Positions 19,859 through 29,809 of a stretch of 64,000 nt of DNA are shown in pieces. The notes under the pieces are model-generated. The model had not been told where the DNA came from and ran no database searches. It saw only the letters and a program-made list of their open reading frames with translations. Source of the stretch: Pseudomonadota bacterium (GTDB taxonomy: Bacteria; Myxococcota_A; Polyangia; GCA-2747355). The stretch is taken from positions 186,001 through 250,000 of the forward strand of contig JADJTL010000003.1 of the NCBI GenBank assembly GCA_016711215.1, written 5' to 3'. The translations under genes and the position numbers were made by a program. The stretch's first letter is position 1. The number at the start of each line of letters is the position of its first letter.

Positions 19859-20677
19859 ATGTATGGCTACCAGGGCAAGAAGGCATTCATCACCGGCGGA
19901 TCGAGCGGCATCGGCAAGGCCGTCGCACGCCTGTTGACCGAAGCGGGGGCGGACGTCGTGATCGGCGCCCGTCGAGCGGAGCTGCTCGACCAAACGCTGG
20001 ACGAGCTGCGCCCAAGGCAGCGCGGGCGCGTGCTCGACCGCGTGGTTCTCGACGTCGGGGACCGCGGCTCAGTGGCCAACGCGGCGCCTCAGGTGCTGCG
20101 GCAGCTCGGCGGCCTCGACCTGCTGATCAACAACGCCGGCATCGCCCATCCGGGCTACGTCGAAGCGATCGACGACGAGGTCTTCGACGCGATGATGCGC
20201 GTCAACTACTTCGGCACGGTCTACACGACGCGCGCCTTCCTGCCGCACTTCGTGGCGCAGCGCTCGGGGCATATCTGCAACGTCTCCTCGGTGCTCGGCT
20301 TCCTCGGCATCTTCGGGTACACGGCCTATGCCGCAAGCAAGTTCGCCGTCTGCGGCTTCTCCGATTGCCTGCGCCAGGAGCTATTGGCGCACGGCGTGGG
20401 CCTCTCGGTGGTCTTTCCCCCCGACACCAACACACCGCAGCTCCTCGAGGAGAACAAGATCAAGCCGCCCGAGACGCGCGCGATCGCAGGGAATGTGCGC
20501 GCGATGGAGCCGACGCAGGTGGCCCAGGAAATGCTCTCCGGCATCGCCCGGGGCACCTACCACATTGTTCCGGGTTGGGGAGGGAAGCTGACCTACGTGG
20601 CTCAGCGCTTTGCGCCGCAGCTCGTGCGCTTCGTCATCGACAGGGAGCTGAAGCGGGCTCAGCGAGCGCGCGACTAG
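19859..20677 (+). CDS. SDR, probable 3-ketodihydrosphingosine reductase
   Basis: Short-chain dehydrogenase of 272 residues expected to reduce 3-ketosphinganine to sphinganine. It has the TGGSSGIG cofactor motif (residues 12-19), NNAG (91-94), NVSSVLG, and Tyr157/Lys161 in YAASK. The distinctive part is FPPDTNTPQLLEENK followed by KPPET (about 186-206). This closely resembles the PPDTDTPG..EEN..KP.ET signature of eukaryotic KDSR/TSC10 and is not found in FabG. ATG at 19859 has AGGGAGA at 19844-19850; residues upstream are Arg-rich and unlikely to be translated. It diverges from the ketosynthase/oxoamine synthase operon, and convergent groEL follows 5 bp away. Confidence 0.88.
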   Translation: MYGYQGKKAFITGGSSGIGKAVARLLTEAGADVVIGARRAELLDQTLDELRPRQRGRVLDRVVLDVGDRGSVANAAPQVLRQLGGLDLLINNAGIAHPGYVEAIDDEVFDAMMRVNYFGTVYTTRAFLPHFVAQRSGHICNVSSVLGFLGIFGYTAYAASKFAVCGFSDCLRQELLAHGVGLSVVFPPDTNTPQLLEENKIKPPETRAIAGNVRAMEPTQVAQEMLSGIARGTYHIVPGWGGKLTYVAQRFAPQLVRFVIDRELKRAQRARD

Positions 20678-20682
20678 CGCGA

Positions 20683-22422
<1,740 letters not shown>

Positions 22423-22505
22423 GATTTCTTCTCCCTTGGCGCGCCGGCGGTCCCCGGCGCCCGCACGCGGGCACGCTCTTCTCGAAGCGCGTTCCTGGCC
22501 ACTAG

Positions 22506-22595
22506 CGATGGGCTACTGGCCGATGGGCTACTGGCCGATGGGCTACTGGCCGATGGGCTACTGGCCGATGGGCTACTGGCCGATGGGTTACTGGA
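22506..22595. repeat. 15-bp tandem repeat (six copies) spanning the groES stop codon
   Basis: Unit CGATGGGCTACTGGC at 22506-22520, 22521-22535, 22536-22550, 22551-22565 and 22566-22580, plus a variant at 22581-22595 that contains the groES stop. Read on the coding strand each copy is CAG-TAG-CCC-ATC-GGC, in frame with groES. The array therefore presents TAA then TAG stops every five codons. It occupies most of the groES-groEL intercistronic space. Confidence 0.95.
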
Positions 22596-22875
22596 CGACG
22601 GCGACGACCTCGTCCTCGCGCAGGATCAGGTGCTCCTCGCCGCCAAGCTTGACCTCGGTGCCGCCGTAGCGGTTGAAAAGGACGCGATCGCCCTTCTTGA
22701 CGTCGAGCGGCCGAACGCCGCCGTCCTTGAGCGCCTTGCCCGCACCCACGGCCACGATCACGCCTTCCACCGGCTTTTCCTTCGCGCTATCCGGGATGAT
22801 GATCCCGCCCTTGGTGCGGCCCTCTTCGGCTACGCGCTTGATCAGGACTCGGTCGTGTAGGGGTCGAATCGCCAT
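22588..22875 (-). CDS. groES: Co-chaperonin GroES
   Basis: 95-residue heptameric lid of the GroEL chamber. The mobile loop (EEGRTKGGIIIPDSAKEKP) and the conserved MAIRPLHDRVLIKR start are intact. ATG at 22873-22875 follows GGGAGG. A good -35 (TTGACA) lies about 100 bp upstream. No CIRCE inverted repeat is visible, so HrcA control is not supported. The stop codon is embedded in the 15-bp repeat array. Confidence 0.97.
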   Translation of the reverse strand: MAIRPLHDRVLIKRVAEEGRTKGGIIIPDSAKEKPVEGVIVAVGAGKALKDGGVRPLDVKKGDRVLFNRYGGTEVKLGGEEHLILREDEVVAVVQ

Positions 22876-22952
22876 CGGTCATCCTCCCAGTGCGCTGGCT
22901 GCCAGCGGTTGTCAAAGCTTCGGGGCGGCCGGCCGGCCGCATCCCGAGCCGG

Positions 22953-22980
22953 AAACTAAACATCTCCTGGCCGCTGTCAA
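22953..22980 (-). promoter_or_regulatory. Candidate groESL promoter
   Basis: On the minus strand a perfect TTGACA (22975-22980) and a weak TAGTTT (22953-22958) are separated by 16 bp, about 80 bp upstream of groES. Between the promoter and the gene lies a GC-palindromic stretch (GGCCGGCCGGCC, 22928-22939). The -10 match is poor, so a heat-shock sigma factor may be used instead. Confidence 0.4.
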
Positions 22981-23139
22981 GGGGAAGCGCCACGAATCAG
23001 CGAGCGGCGACGGGCGCCTCACGCCTGGGTGCCAGCGCTGCGCCGCGCGTTCGAGTGGAGCGCGCGGGTCGCAAACAAGCAGCGAATGCCTTGCCGAGGG
23101 GCTCGCGGAGGGACGCTGCAAGTGCCTCCCCCGCGGGCG

Positions 23140-24129
23140 CTAGTGCAGCGTGGGCGCGATGAAGACCTGCCCGGCGGGTAACCGCCGCAGGACCTCGCGG
23201 TAGCGCTCACGCCGGCGCAGCGCCAGCTCGCCCTGTGCGGTGCTCTCGCGCAGCCGTCCGGAGCCCAGGGCGCCGATCAACCGGCCGCGAAGGGCACCGA
23301 GCTGCTCCTCGACCTCCAGCAGCCCGAGCGCGCCGTATTGTTGGCGGTCGGCCTGCACCCGCAGCACCACCCGCCCCCGATGGCGCCCGACAAAGGTCAC
23401 CTGGTTCAACTGCGGGACCTTGCCGAACAGAGCCTCCAGCGTCGCGGTCAGCGTCGTGGTCGCCAGCTCGAAGCTGACGCGCTCGACGGCGGCGCCGCTG
23501 CCATCGTCACGGACAAAGGGGATCGTAACCTCGACGCTGAGCGCTTGCGGATCGGCGAGCAGCTCCGGGCGCAGCACGCCAGTGTACTGCGGCTGCCGAC
23601 CCAAGGCCTCGGTCGCCAGCCGCAAGAGCGGCAGCGCCTGGCGGTTGACGACCGTGGGTGCGCCCACCAGACCCTCGCGCAGCGTCCGCCCGATCCAATC
23701 GTCGCCCCCCCCTCGCGCCGCGGCCTCGCTGCCGTAGTAGCGCAGGTCGATCCGCGCCGCGGCCCGCCCGGCGGCGCCGAAGCCACGCCGACTCGCAGCC
23801 TGGCGGAAAAGGGCATCCATCAAGCGCTGCAGCTCATCCCGATCGAGGTCGGCCTCGACCGCGACAGTGACGCGAATGCTGCCCCCGGCAGGCGCACGCA
23901 GGCTCTCGTCGAGGACGACCGCGGCGCTGACTCCGACGGGCGGCAACAAGGGCTTGAAGTAGAGCCGGGCAGCGCTGACCGCCGGCGGTCGCTCGGCGGC
24001 ACAGCCGCTCGCCAGCGCCGCGTACGACCCCAGCAGCAGCAGACCAGCGGCGCCGACGATCCTGCGCGCGCCACGGGCCGCGAGACCCCTCCCCTCGCCA
24101 CCCCCTGCGCGCCTGCTCCTAACGATCAT
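23140..24129 (-). CDS. Putative lipoprotein of unknown function
   Basis: 329 residues. ATG at 24129 with GGGAGG close upstream gives an Arg-rich n-region, a hydrophobic core and YAALASGC (Cys43), a good type II signal peptide. The mature domain is alpha/beta with segments such as IRVTVAVEADLDRDELQRL and ends in a charged helix; no known catalytic motif was found. The frame stays open to 24441 but that stretch is low-complexity. It diverges from ssb. Confidence 0.7.
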   Translation of the reverse strand: MIVRSRRAGGGEGRGLAARGARRIVGAAGLLLLGSYAALASGCAAERPPAVSAARLYFKPLLPPVGVSAAVVLDESLRAPAGGSIRVTVAVEADLDRDELQRLMDALFRQAASRRGFGAAGRAAARIDLRYYGSEAAARGGGDDWIGRTLREGLVGAPTVVNRQALPLLRLATEALGRQPQYTGVLRPELLADPQALSVEVTIPFVRDDGSGAAVERVSFELATTTLTATLEALFGKVPQLNQVTFVGRHRGRVVLRVQADRQQYGALGLLEVEEQLGALRGRLIGALGSGRLRESTAQGELALRRRERYREVLRRLPAGQVFIAPTLH

Positions 24130-24229
24130 CGATCCTCCCGCGCGAGGGGCGGCGCTGGTCGCTGCGCCGGCTGAACCCCGCCGCGGCGCAGCGTACCACG
24201 CCATCGACCGGACATCGGGATGCTCCAGC

Positions 24230-24273
24230 GTCCGCCGCCCGTCCGCCGTCCGTCCGCCGTCCGTCCGCCGTCC
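24230..24273. repeat. 11-bp tandem repeat, four copies
   Basis: Unit GTCCGCCGTCC at 24241-24251, 24252-24262 and 24263-24273, with a degenerate copy at 24230-24240. It lies in the 286-bp divergent region between the lipoprotein gene and ssb. Confidence 0.85.
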
Positions 24274-24415
24274 GTCAGTCCCGGCGCCGGAGGACCGGAC
24301 GCGCTGGCCGCGGGGCCGCGCCTCGCCCAGTCCTTTCGCATGCTTGCGGGCACGCCCCGCTTGGACCGGCTCTTGCTGTTCCCTGGCCTGAACCACCTGC
24401 ACAGGAGGACGGAAC

Positions 24416-24820
24416 ATGGGCAGCAGCGTAAACAAGGTCATCCTGCTCGGTCACCTCGGCGCCGACCCCGAGCTGCGGCAGACGAGCGCCGCCACACCGG
24501 TGTGCAACCTCGCGGTCGCCACCAACCGACGGTGGAGTGACCCCCAGGGGCAGAAGCATGAGGAGGTGAGCTGGCATCGCGTCGTCGTCTGGGGCCGCCA
24601 GGCCGAGCTCTGCCAGCAATACCTCCGCAAGGGGCGACAGGTTTACGTCGAAGGACGTCTGCGCTCGGCGAGCTACACCGACAAACAGGGGGCCAAGCGG
24701 CAGGTCAGCGAGGTCGTCTCCGACTCGGTGCTCTTTCTGGCCGCGCGCGGCGCCGACGACCAGGGCGTACCGAGCCGCGCGGGCGACGACCCACCGTGGG
24801 TCAGCGCGGCCGAGCGTTGA
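24416..24820 (+). CDS. ssb: Single-stranded DNA-binding protein with atypical C-terminus
   Basis: OB-fold protein that coats ssDNA during replication and repair. The N-terminal 105 residues are typical (MGSSVNKVILLGHLG, WHRVVVWG, YVEGRLRS). At 134 residues it is short: the Gly/Pro/Gln linker is almost absent. The usual acidic tip (DDDIPF) is replaced by GDDPPW followed by VSAAER, so partner binding may differ. GGAGG precedes the ATG. The last 20 bp overlap the convergent D,D-peptidase gene. It may be a second, specialised SSB. Confidence 0.92.
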   Translation: MGSSVNKVILLGHLGADPELRQTSAATPVCNLAVATNRRWSDPQGQKHEEVSWHRVVVWGRQAELCQQYLRKGRQVYVEGRLRSASYTDKQGAKRQVSEVVSDSVLFLAARGADDQGVPSRAGDDPPWVSAAER

Positions 24821-25655
24821 GCCAACGCAGCAGCGTCTCCTGATCGCGCAGGCGCCAGGCCTTGCTGCGGCTACCAAGCAAGACGATGGCCACGTGGCCA
24901 AGCGCCCGCTGCTCGACGACGACGGCGAGACAATAGCCGGCCTCCGCGTTGTAGCCGGTCTTCGAGGCCAGGAAGCGCGGATAACGCCGCTGGCCCACCA
25001 ACGGATTCGTGTTGCGGTAGTGATTGCTGAGATAGCCACGCAGCGGCGTGACGCGGTGCGCCTGGCTACGCATCACCTCGCTCAGCGCCGGGTCGCGACT
25101 GGCAGCGTCCACCAGCCGGCCGAGCTCCAAGGCCGTGCTCACGTTGCGCGGGTCGATCCCCACGGGTCCGGCGAAGTGCGTGTGGCTCAGCCCCAGCTCC
25201 TTGGCGAGCACGTTCATCCCTCGGACCAACCCCGCAGCATCGAGCCCAACCGCTCGTCCCAAGGCCGAGACCGCTCGGTTGTCGGAGGAGAGCAAGGCCG
25301 CATAGAGCAGGTCCTGATTGCGATAGGTCCAATTGAGCTCGAGCCGCGTCCGAGCGCCGCCCAGCGCCACCTGCCAATCCTGGCGATCGATCGTCGTCCC
25401 TGCCTTCAGCTGCAGCCCGTGGCGCCGGACCACGAGCGCGGCCGCGAGCTTGGTCAGGCTGGCGATCGAGCGCAGCTCGTGCGGTCGACGGGCAAGCAGC
25501 ACCTCGCCCGTCGAGGTCTTCAGCACCAGCACCGCACGGGCGCTGAGCGTCAGCCCGCCATCCTCTTTGCCGAGCGCCGGCGCGGGCCCCAGCGGCGCGG
25601 GAGCCGCCGGCGCGGCCTGGCTGCGCGCGAGCAGCCCAAGCAGCAGCAGACCCAT
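24801..25655 (-). CDS. D-alanyl-D-alanine endopeptidase/carboxypeptidase (PBP7-like, S11)
   Basis: Low-molecular-weight penicillin-binding protein that trims peptidoglycan cross-links in the periplasm. All three serine-peptidase motifs are present: SLTK (66-69), SDN (124-126) and KTG (232-234). An N-terminal hydrophobic stretch ending in RSQAAPA is a signal peptide. At 284 residues with no C-terminal beta domain it is closer to PBP7 (PbpG) than PBP5. ATG at 25655 is used; a TTG seven codons upstream would add two arginines and give a better n-region, so the start is uncertain. Confidence 0.9.
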   Translation of the reverse strand: MGLLLLGLLARSQAAPAAPAPLGPAPALGKEDGGLTLSARAVLVLKTSTGEVLLARRPHELRSIASLTKLAAALVVRRHGLQLKAGTTIDRQDWQVALGGARTRLELNWTYRNQDLLYAALLSSDNRAVSALGRAVGLDAAGLVRGMNVLAKELGLSHTHFAGPVGIDPRNVSTALELGRLVDAASRDPALSEVMRSQAHRVTPLRGYLSNHYRNTNPLVGQRRYPRFLASKTGYNAEAGYCLAVVVEQRALGHVAIVLLGSRSKAWRLRDQETLLRWLNARPR

Positions 25656-25728
25656 CGTCGTCGTGCGACGCAATGCGGCCTGATGGCGACCCGACCGATG
25701 ACGGGCCGCGGGGCGCGCGCGCGCGCCC

Positions 25729-27399
25729 TCAGTACTGAAAGTAGCTGCCACCGATGAACTCACGCAGTAACGACGTCTCAGGAATCGTCTCGTCGAACAT
25801 CGGCACGAAGTACTCGACGAAGCGCAGCAGGCGATAGGCATCGACGAACGAGGGATGCTCCTCGGGCACCTCGAGCAGATAGCGCTCGGCATAGAGCCGC
25901 AGCACCGCGTGCTCGTAGACCAGCTCCGAGTTGAACATCACGTCGGCGGCCTCTTGGAAGGGAAAGATCCAGCGCTGCTCACCGCGCCGCACCCGCGCCC
26001 AGGCGGCGATCGTCTGCTCCGCTGAATAGCCGCGAAAGAGCCGATCGCGCACGATCCGCCGTAGTAGCCGCGTATCTGAGGTGAAGATGCGATTGTGCTC
26101 GTCGACGCTGAGCTGCGTCATGGCGTTGGTGTAGATACGAAACTTCCGCTCCTCGTCGATGGCCGGCGTCAGGCGCGGATTGAGCCCGTGGATGCCCTCG
26201 ACCAGGAGGACCTGGTCTGGCCTCAGCCGCAAGGGACGCCACTGGCTCCTCGGGCGCCGCCGCCCGCGCACGAAGTCGTAGCGCGGCGTGAGCACCTCCT
26301 TGCCGGCGAGCAAGCCCGCCAAGACGCGATTGAAGAGCTCGAGGTCGATCGCTTCGAGCGCCTCGAAGTCGGGCTCGCCGTGCTCATCCAGCGGCGTCGC
26401 GCCGCGATTGACGTAGAAATTGTCGGTCGAGAGGCCGACGGCCTGCGCGCCATTGATGCGAAGCTGGAGGCTCAGGCGCGCGGCGAAGGTCGTCTTGCCG
26501 GACGACGAGGGGCCCGCGATCAGGACCAGTCGCGCGCGCTCGGCGCGATGGCAGATGTGGTCGGCGATCTGCGCGATCTTCTTCTCGTGCAGGCCCTCAG
26601 CGATGCGAATCAGCTCGCCGGCCCGGCCCTGCAGCGTCAGCTCATTGAGCTGGCCCACGCTCCGCACGCTGAGCAGCTCGAGCCACTCACGTCGCTCGCT
26701 GTAGACCTGGCGCAGCTTGGGCTTGTCCTCGAGCGGCGCGATCAGGTCGGGCCGCTGGCGCGTGGGGAAGCGCAGCAGCACCCCCGAGGGACGCGGGAGC
26801 AGCTCGAAGTGCCGCACCAGACCCGTGCGCGGCACCACCGGATAGTGGTGGATGTCGCAGAACTCGCCGCAGTAGACGAGCGTGACGTGCGACTCCCACC
26901 AGGTCTTGAGCAGGCGCAGCTTGTCGGCCTCGCCCGCGGCCGCGAAGATCCGCTTGGCCTCGGCCAGCATCACGAGCTCGGTCCGCAACGGCATATCGCG
27001 CGCGACCAGCTCGCGCATCCGCTGCTCGAGTTGCTCGGCGTGCCCGGGGCTGAAGGCAGCCCCGGCGCGGATCTCCCACAGGTAGCCGTTGCCCAGCGCC
27101 TGGCCGATCGACGCCGCCGCGGGCCCGAAGAGCTGCCGCGCCGCCTCGAGCAGCACCAGGGAGGCCGCCCGGCGATAGACCAGCACGCCCTCGCGCATCG
27201 CGTAGTTGACCGCGCGCACCTCGGCCGCAGCGGTCAGCGGGAAGGAGAGATCGACGCAGCGATTATGCACGATCGCCGCCAGCGTCAGCGGCTGCGCTGG
27301 GCCGTAGACCGCCAACACCTCCCCGACTGGCGTCCCATAGGGAACCTGATGCGTTTCCGTCCCAAGACGGATTTCGACGGAGCGTTGTCCGGATGTCAT
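25729..27399 (-). CDS. TGS-domain/uridine-kinase-like fusion protein
   Basis: 556 residues. The first 65 residues look like a TGS (ubiquitin-like) domain. The middle (about 70-280) resembles the second additional (editing) domain of threonyl-tRNA synthetase. The C-terminal 265 residues are a P-loop kinase of the uridine kinase/phosphoribulokinase family with Walker A GPSSSGKTT (296-304), STDNFY and the downstream LVEGIHGLNP. This architecture occurs in several bacterial phyla and is usually annotated as nucleoside kinase; its true substrate is unclear. It follows the PAP2-TPR gene by 71 bp on the same strand and may be read through from it. Confidence 0.85.
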   Translation of the reverse strand: MTSGQRSVEIRLGTETHQVPYGTPVGEVLAVYGPAQPLTLAAIVHNRCVDLSFPLTAAAEVRAVNYAMREGVLVYRRAASLVLLEAARQLFGPAAASIGQALGNGYLWEIRAGAAFSPGHAEQLEQRMRELVARDMPLRTELVMLAEAKRIFAAAGEADKLRLLKTWWESHVTLVYCGEFCDIHHYPVVPRTGLVRHFELLPRPSGVLLRFPTRQRPDLIAPLEDKPKLRQVYSERREWLELLSVRSVGQLNELTLQGRAGELIRIAEGLHEKKIAQIADHICHRAERARLVLIAGPSSSGKTTFAARLSLQLRINGAQAVGLSTDNFYVNRGATPLDEHGEPDFEALEAIDLELFNRVLAGLLAGKEVLTPRYDFVRGRRRPRSQWRPLRLRPDQVLLVEGIHGLNPRLTPAIDEERKFRIYTNAMTQLSVDEHNRIFTSDTRLLRRIVRDRLFRGYSAEQTIAAWARVRRGEQRWIFPFQEAADVMFNSELVYEHAVLRLYAERYLLEVPEEHPSFVDAYRLLRFVEYFVPMFDETIPETSLLREFIGGSYFQY

Positions 27400-27470
27400 G
27401 GCCGCGGACGATACGGAGGCCGGCCCATAAGAGCAAGTTGCCGCCACGCGCGCGCCTCGCCGTCCGCGCC

Positions 27471-29069
27471 TCAGCGTGGCGGAGCGAGCAGGGAGCGTAG
27501 CCGCCGCGCGAGCAGCGCGGCGCGGCCCTTGCCTCCCGGAAGCTGCGCGAGCTCGGTCGCGGCGCGCGCCACCTCGACGCGATCGATGCTGCGTTGCTCG
27601 AAGCGGGCGAAGGTCAGCCAGAAGAGCACGTCGGGATCGGCCGGCAAGCGCTGGCGCAGCTTGCTCAGCAGCGGCAGGGCGCGCGCGCGCTGACCGGCCT
27701 CAGCACAGGCCAGGGCCAAGACTCGCGCATCCTCCGCCGCCAGGCGCACCCCAGGCGCCGGCTCCAGCGCGCGGATCGCCCGCGCGAACTCGCCCAGCTC
27801 GAAGGCCGTGCGCCCGAGCAAGCTGCGAGCCTGCGCGTGCTGCTTGCCCGCCGGAAGCTCGCCCAACGCCCGATCGAAGGCCTGCAGCGCGCGCCGTCGG
27901 TGGCCCTGCACCAGGTACTCGATCCCCGCCAGGTAGTGGCCAAAGGGCGTCTTGCCGACCAGCTCGCGCTCGATGAAGTCCTGCGTCAGCGGAAAGCCGC
28001 CGCGTAACATCAGCGAGGCACGACCGACCACCTCGGAGCCGAGCACGATCAGCAAGGAGAGCAGCACCGGCAGGCGGAGGGCGCGATCGTTCCAGCCGAA
28101 ACGCGCGGGCGGCGCCGCTGCGCTCGTGGCCATGGTCGCTGGCGCGCGCCCTGGCGCGTTCGCCGCGGTCGGCGCCGCGGCCGCCGGTCGGCGGAAGAGC
28201 TCGGTCTTGTAGGCGACCACGAAGGCCAGGCCGGCGACCGCGATTCCGGCCAGCTCGTCGACGATATAGTGCTCACCGAGATAGACGAGCGAGAGCACGA
28301 CGCCGGCGAGGTAGACCAGCGCCGGGACGCCGCGCCAACCGAAGTGCCAGAGCGCGACGCAGGCGAAGAACGCGGGGAAGGCCGTGTGCAGCGAGGGCAT
28401 CGCCGCGATTGGGTTGACGTCGAAGGCCCGCTGCAGCGTCGGCACGCTGAAGCTGTAGAGCGACGAGCGAATCGGCGCGATCGGCGGCAGCGCGCTGAAG
28501 GTGCCGGAGGCCATCCACGGCGGCACGGTCGGCACGACGAAGTAGAGCAGCAGGCCAGCGCCCAGCGTCAGCAGCATTCCGAGCTTGAAGCGCCCGAAGT
28601 CCTCGTGGCGCCAGGCCCAGATCGCCAGCGCGAAGAAGAAGAACACGACGAAGTGCGACGCATGGATGATCACGGCCGTCTTGTCGAGCAGCCCGATCGT
28701 CGGCGGCCGATACCACGCACGTTGCAGCGTAACGGTCGGCACCTCGCCGAAGAGGGCGCGCTCGGCGGCGATGGCGTAGCCCATGTACACCCGCAGGCCG
28801 AGCTTGGTCGTCACTGAATACACCAGGCCGCGCAGCGCATCGAAGAGCACGATCAGCGAGAGGAAGACCGCCCAGTCGCAGATGAAGACCTTGAAGCGAC
28901 GGGTCGCCATCGCCACCAGGAAGAGCACCGGGACGATCGCGGTCTTGAAGATGAAGCCGAAGTGCCCCGTCAGCGCGAGCACGCCGAGCGCCCCGAGGTA
29001 GAGCAGGATGATCGCGGCGGGCACCCACGCCCTCGACCGCGCGGCGACGCCGGACGAGCGCTCAGTCAT
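27471..29069 (-). CDS. PAP2-superfamily membrane enzyme (Aur1-like) fused to TPRs
   Basis: 532 residues. Residues 1-290 hold about seven to eight transmembrane helices and the PAP2 catalytic signature: MPSLHTAFP (catalytic His228) and LGEHYIVDELAG (His267, Asp271), with RPPTIG upstream. The arrangement resembles inositol-phosphorylceramide synthase (Aur1) and related bacterial PAP2_3 proteins, which exchange phospho-head groups on ceramide or diacylglycerol. A linker and one more helix lead to a TPR-like domain (about 355-532). Last gene of the LuxCE operon; its ATG overlaps the GNAT stop by 4 bp. The substrate is inferred, not shown. Confidence 0.82.
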   Translation of the reverse strand: MTERSSGVAARSRAWVPAAIILLYLGALGVLALTGHFGFIFKTAIVPVLFLVAMATRRFKVFICDWAVFLSLIVLFDALRGLVYSVTTKLGLRVYMGYAIAAERALFGEVPTVTLQRAWYRPPTIGLLDKTAVIIHASHFVVFFFFALAIWAWRHEDFGRFKLGMLLTLGAGLLLYFVVPTVPPWMASGTFSALPPIAPIRSSLYSFSVPTLQRAFDVNPIAAMPSLHTAFPAFFACVALWHFGWRGVPALVYLAGVVLSLVYLGEHYIVDELAGIAVAGLAFVVAYKTELFRRPAAAAPTAANAPGRAPATMATSAAAPPARFGWNDRALRLPVLLSLLIVLGSEVVGRASLMLRGGFPLTQDFIERELVGKTPFGHYLAGIEYLVQGHRRRALQAFDRALGELPAGKQHAQARSLLGRTAFELGEFARAIRALEPAPGVRLAAEDARVLALACAEAGQRARALPLLSKLRQRLPADPDVLFWLTFARFEQRSIDRVEVARAATELAQLPGGKGRAALLARRLRSLLAPPR

Positions 29070-29809
29070 TGGCCCTCTCCCTCGTTGCACGAACACGCGG
29101 GGCGCGCGCCTCCCCGCACCCAAAACCAGCAGCCGGTGGGCCGGACGAAGCGCGCACCGAGACTCGCGTAGATGTTGTGGACCGCCGTGTTGCTCGCCTG
29201 AAACGAGGCCGCGCCGATCCGCGCGCCGCGCTCCGCATAGCTCGCCAGCGCGAGCTGGTAGAGCAGGTATCCGCTGACGGTGGCTTCGCGGCTCAGCATC
29301 GCCAGCGTCAAATCGATCTGCGTCGCCCGGCGCGCGGCCAGAAACCAACCCTGCACCTGCCCGGCGCGGCTGCTGACGCGCAGGCAGTCCGCCGGCTGCG
29401 CGGTGATCAGTCGGTTGCCCCAGAGGGCATAGCGCTCGCTCAGGCGCGCCGCGGTCATCCCCGGCAGAACACTGAAGCGCTCGTGCTCGAAGCGCGCCAG
29501 CGCCTCGGCCTCGAGCCGAAAAGGGGCGCGGTCGGCCGCCTCCACCACCAGCTCGGCCGCGCTCGTCGTCCGTCGCAGACCTTCGAGCGCGATCCGAAAA
29601 TGCAGCTGCGTGTCGACCTGATAGAAGCCCGCCCGCCGCAGGGCCGCGAGGGGCAGCGCGCCGTGCAGCGGTGCCTTGAGCTCGACCCAGGCGAAGGCCC
29701 GGAGCTGGCGCTCGCGTTCGCGCGCGGGCAGCTCGATCCAATCGAGACGATCGACGATGCCGACCGGCTCGCCCCACCAGCGGCTGTTCAGTTCGTGTTC
29801 GCGCAGCAT
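29066..29809 (-). CDS. GNAT-family N-acyltransferase (WecD-like)
   Basis: 247 residues. The C-terminal half has the GNAT acyl-CoA-binding fold: a YLLYQLALASYAERGARIG helix/strand and ASNTAVHNIYASLGARF, the signature helix seen in dTDP-fucosamine acetyltransferase (WecD/RffC) and similar enzymes. The N-terminal half is a divergent GNAT-like segment. The ATG at 29809 shares its A with the TGA of luxC (TGATG), and its stop overlaps the PAP2 gene by 4 bp, so it is translationally coupled on both sides. It could move an acyl group onto an amine in the pathway. Confidence 0.78.
   Translation of the reverse strand: MLREHELNSRWWGEPVGIVDRLDWIELPARERERQLRAFAWVELKAPLHGALPLAALRRAGFYQVDTQLHFRIALEGLRRTTSAAELVVEAADRAPFRLEAEALARFEHERFSVLPGMTAARLSERYALWGNRLITAQPADCLRVSSRAGQVQGWFLAARRATQIDLTLAMLSREATVSGYLLYQLALASYAERGARIGAASFQASNTAVHNIYASLGARFVRPTGCWFWVRGGARPACSCNEGEGQ

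Noticed and set aside
22876..23139. CIRCE operator upstream of groES
   Set aside because: The TTAGCACTC-N9-GAGTGCTAA inverted repeat is absent; only a GC palindrome is seen.
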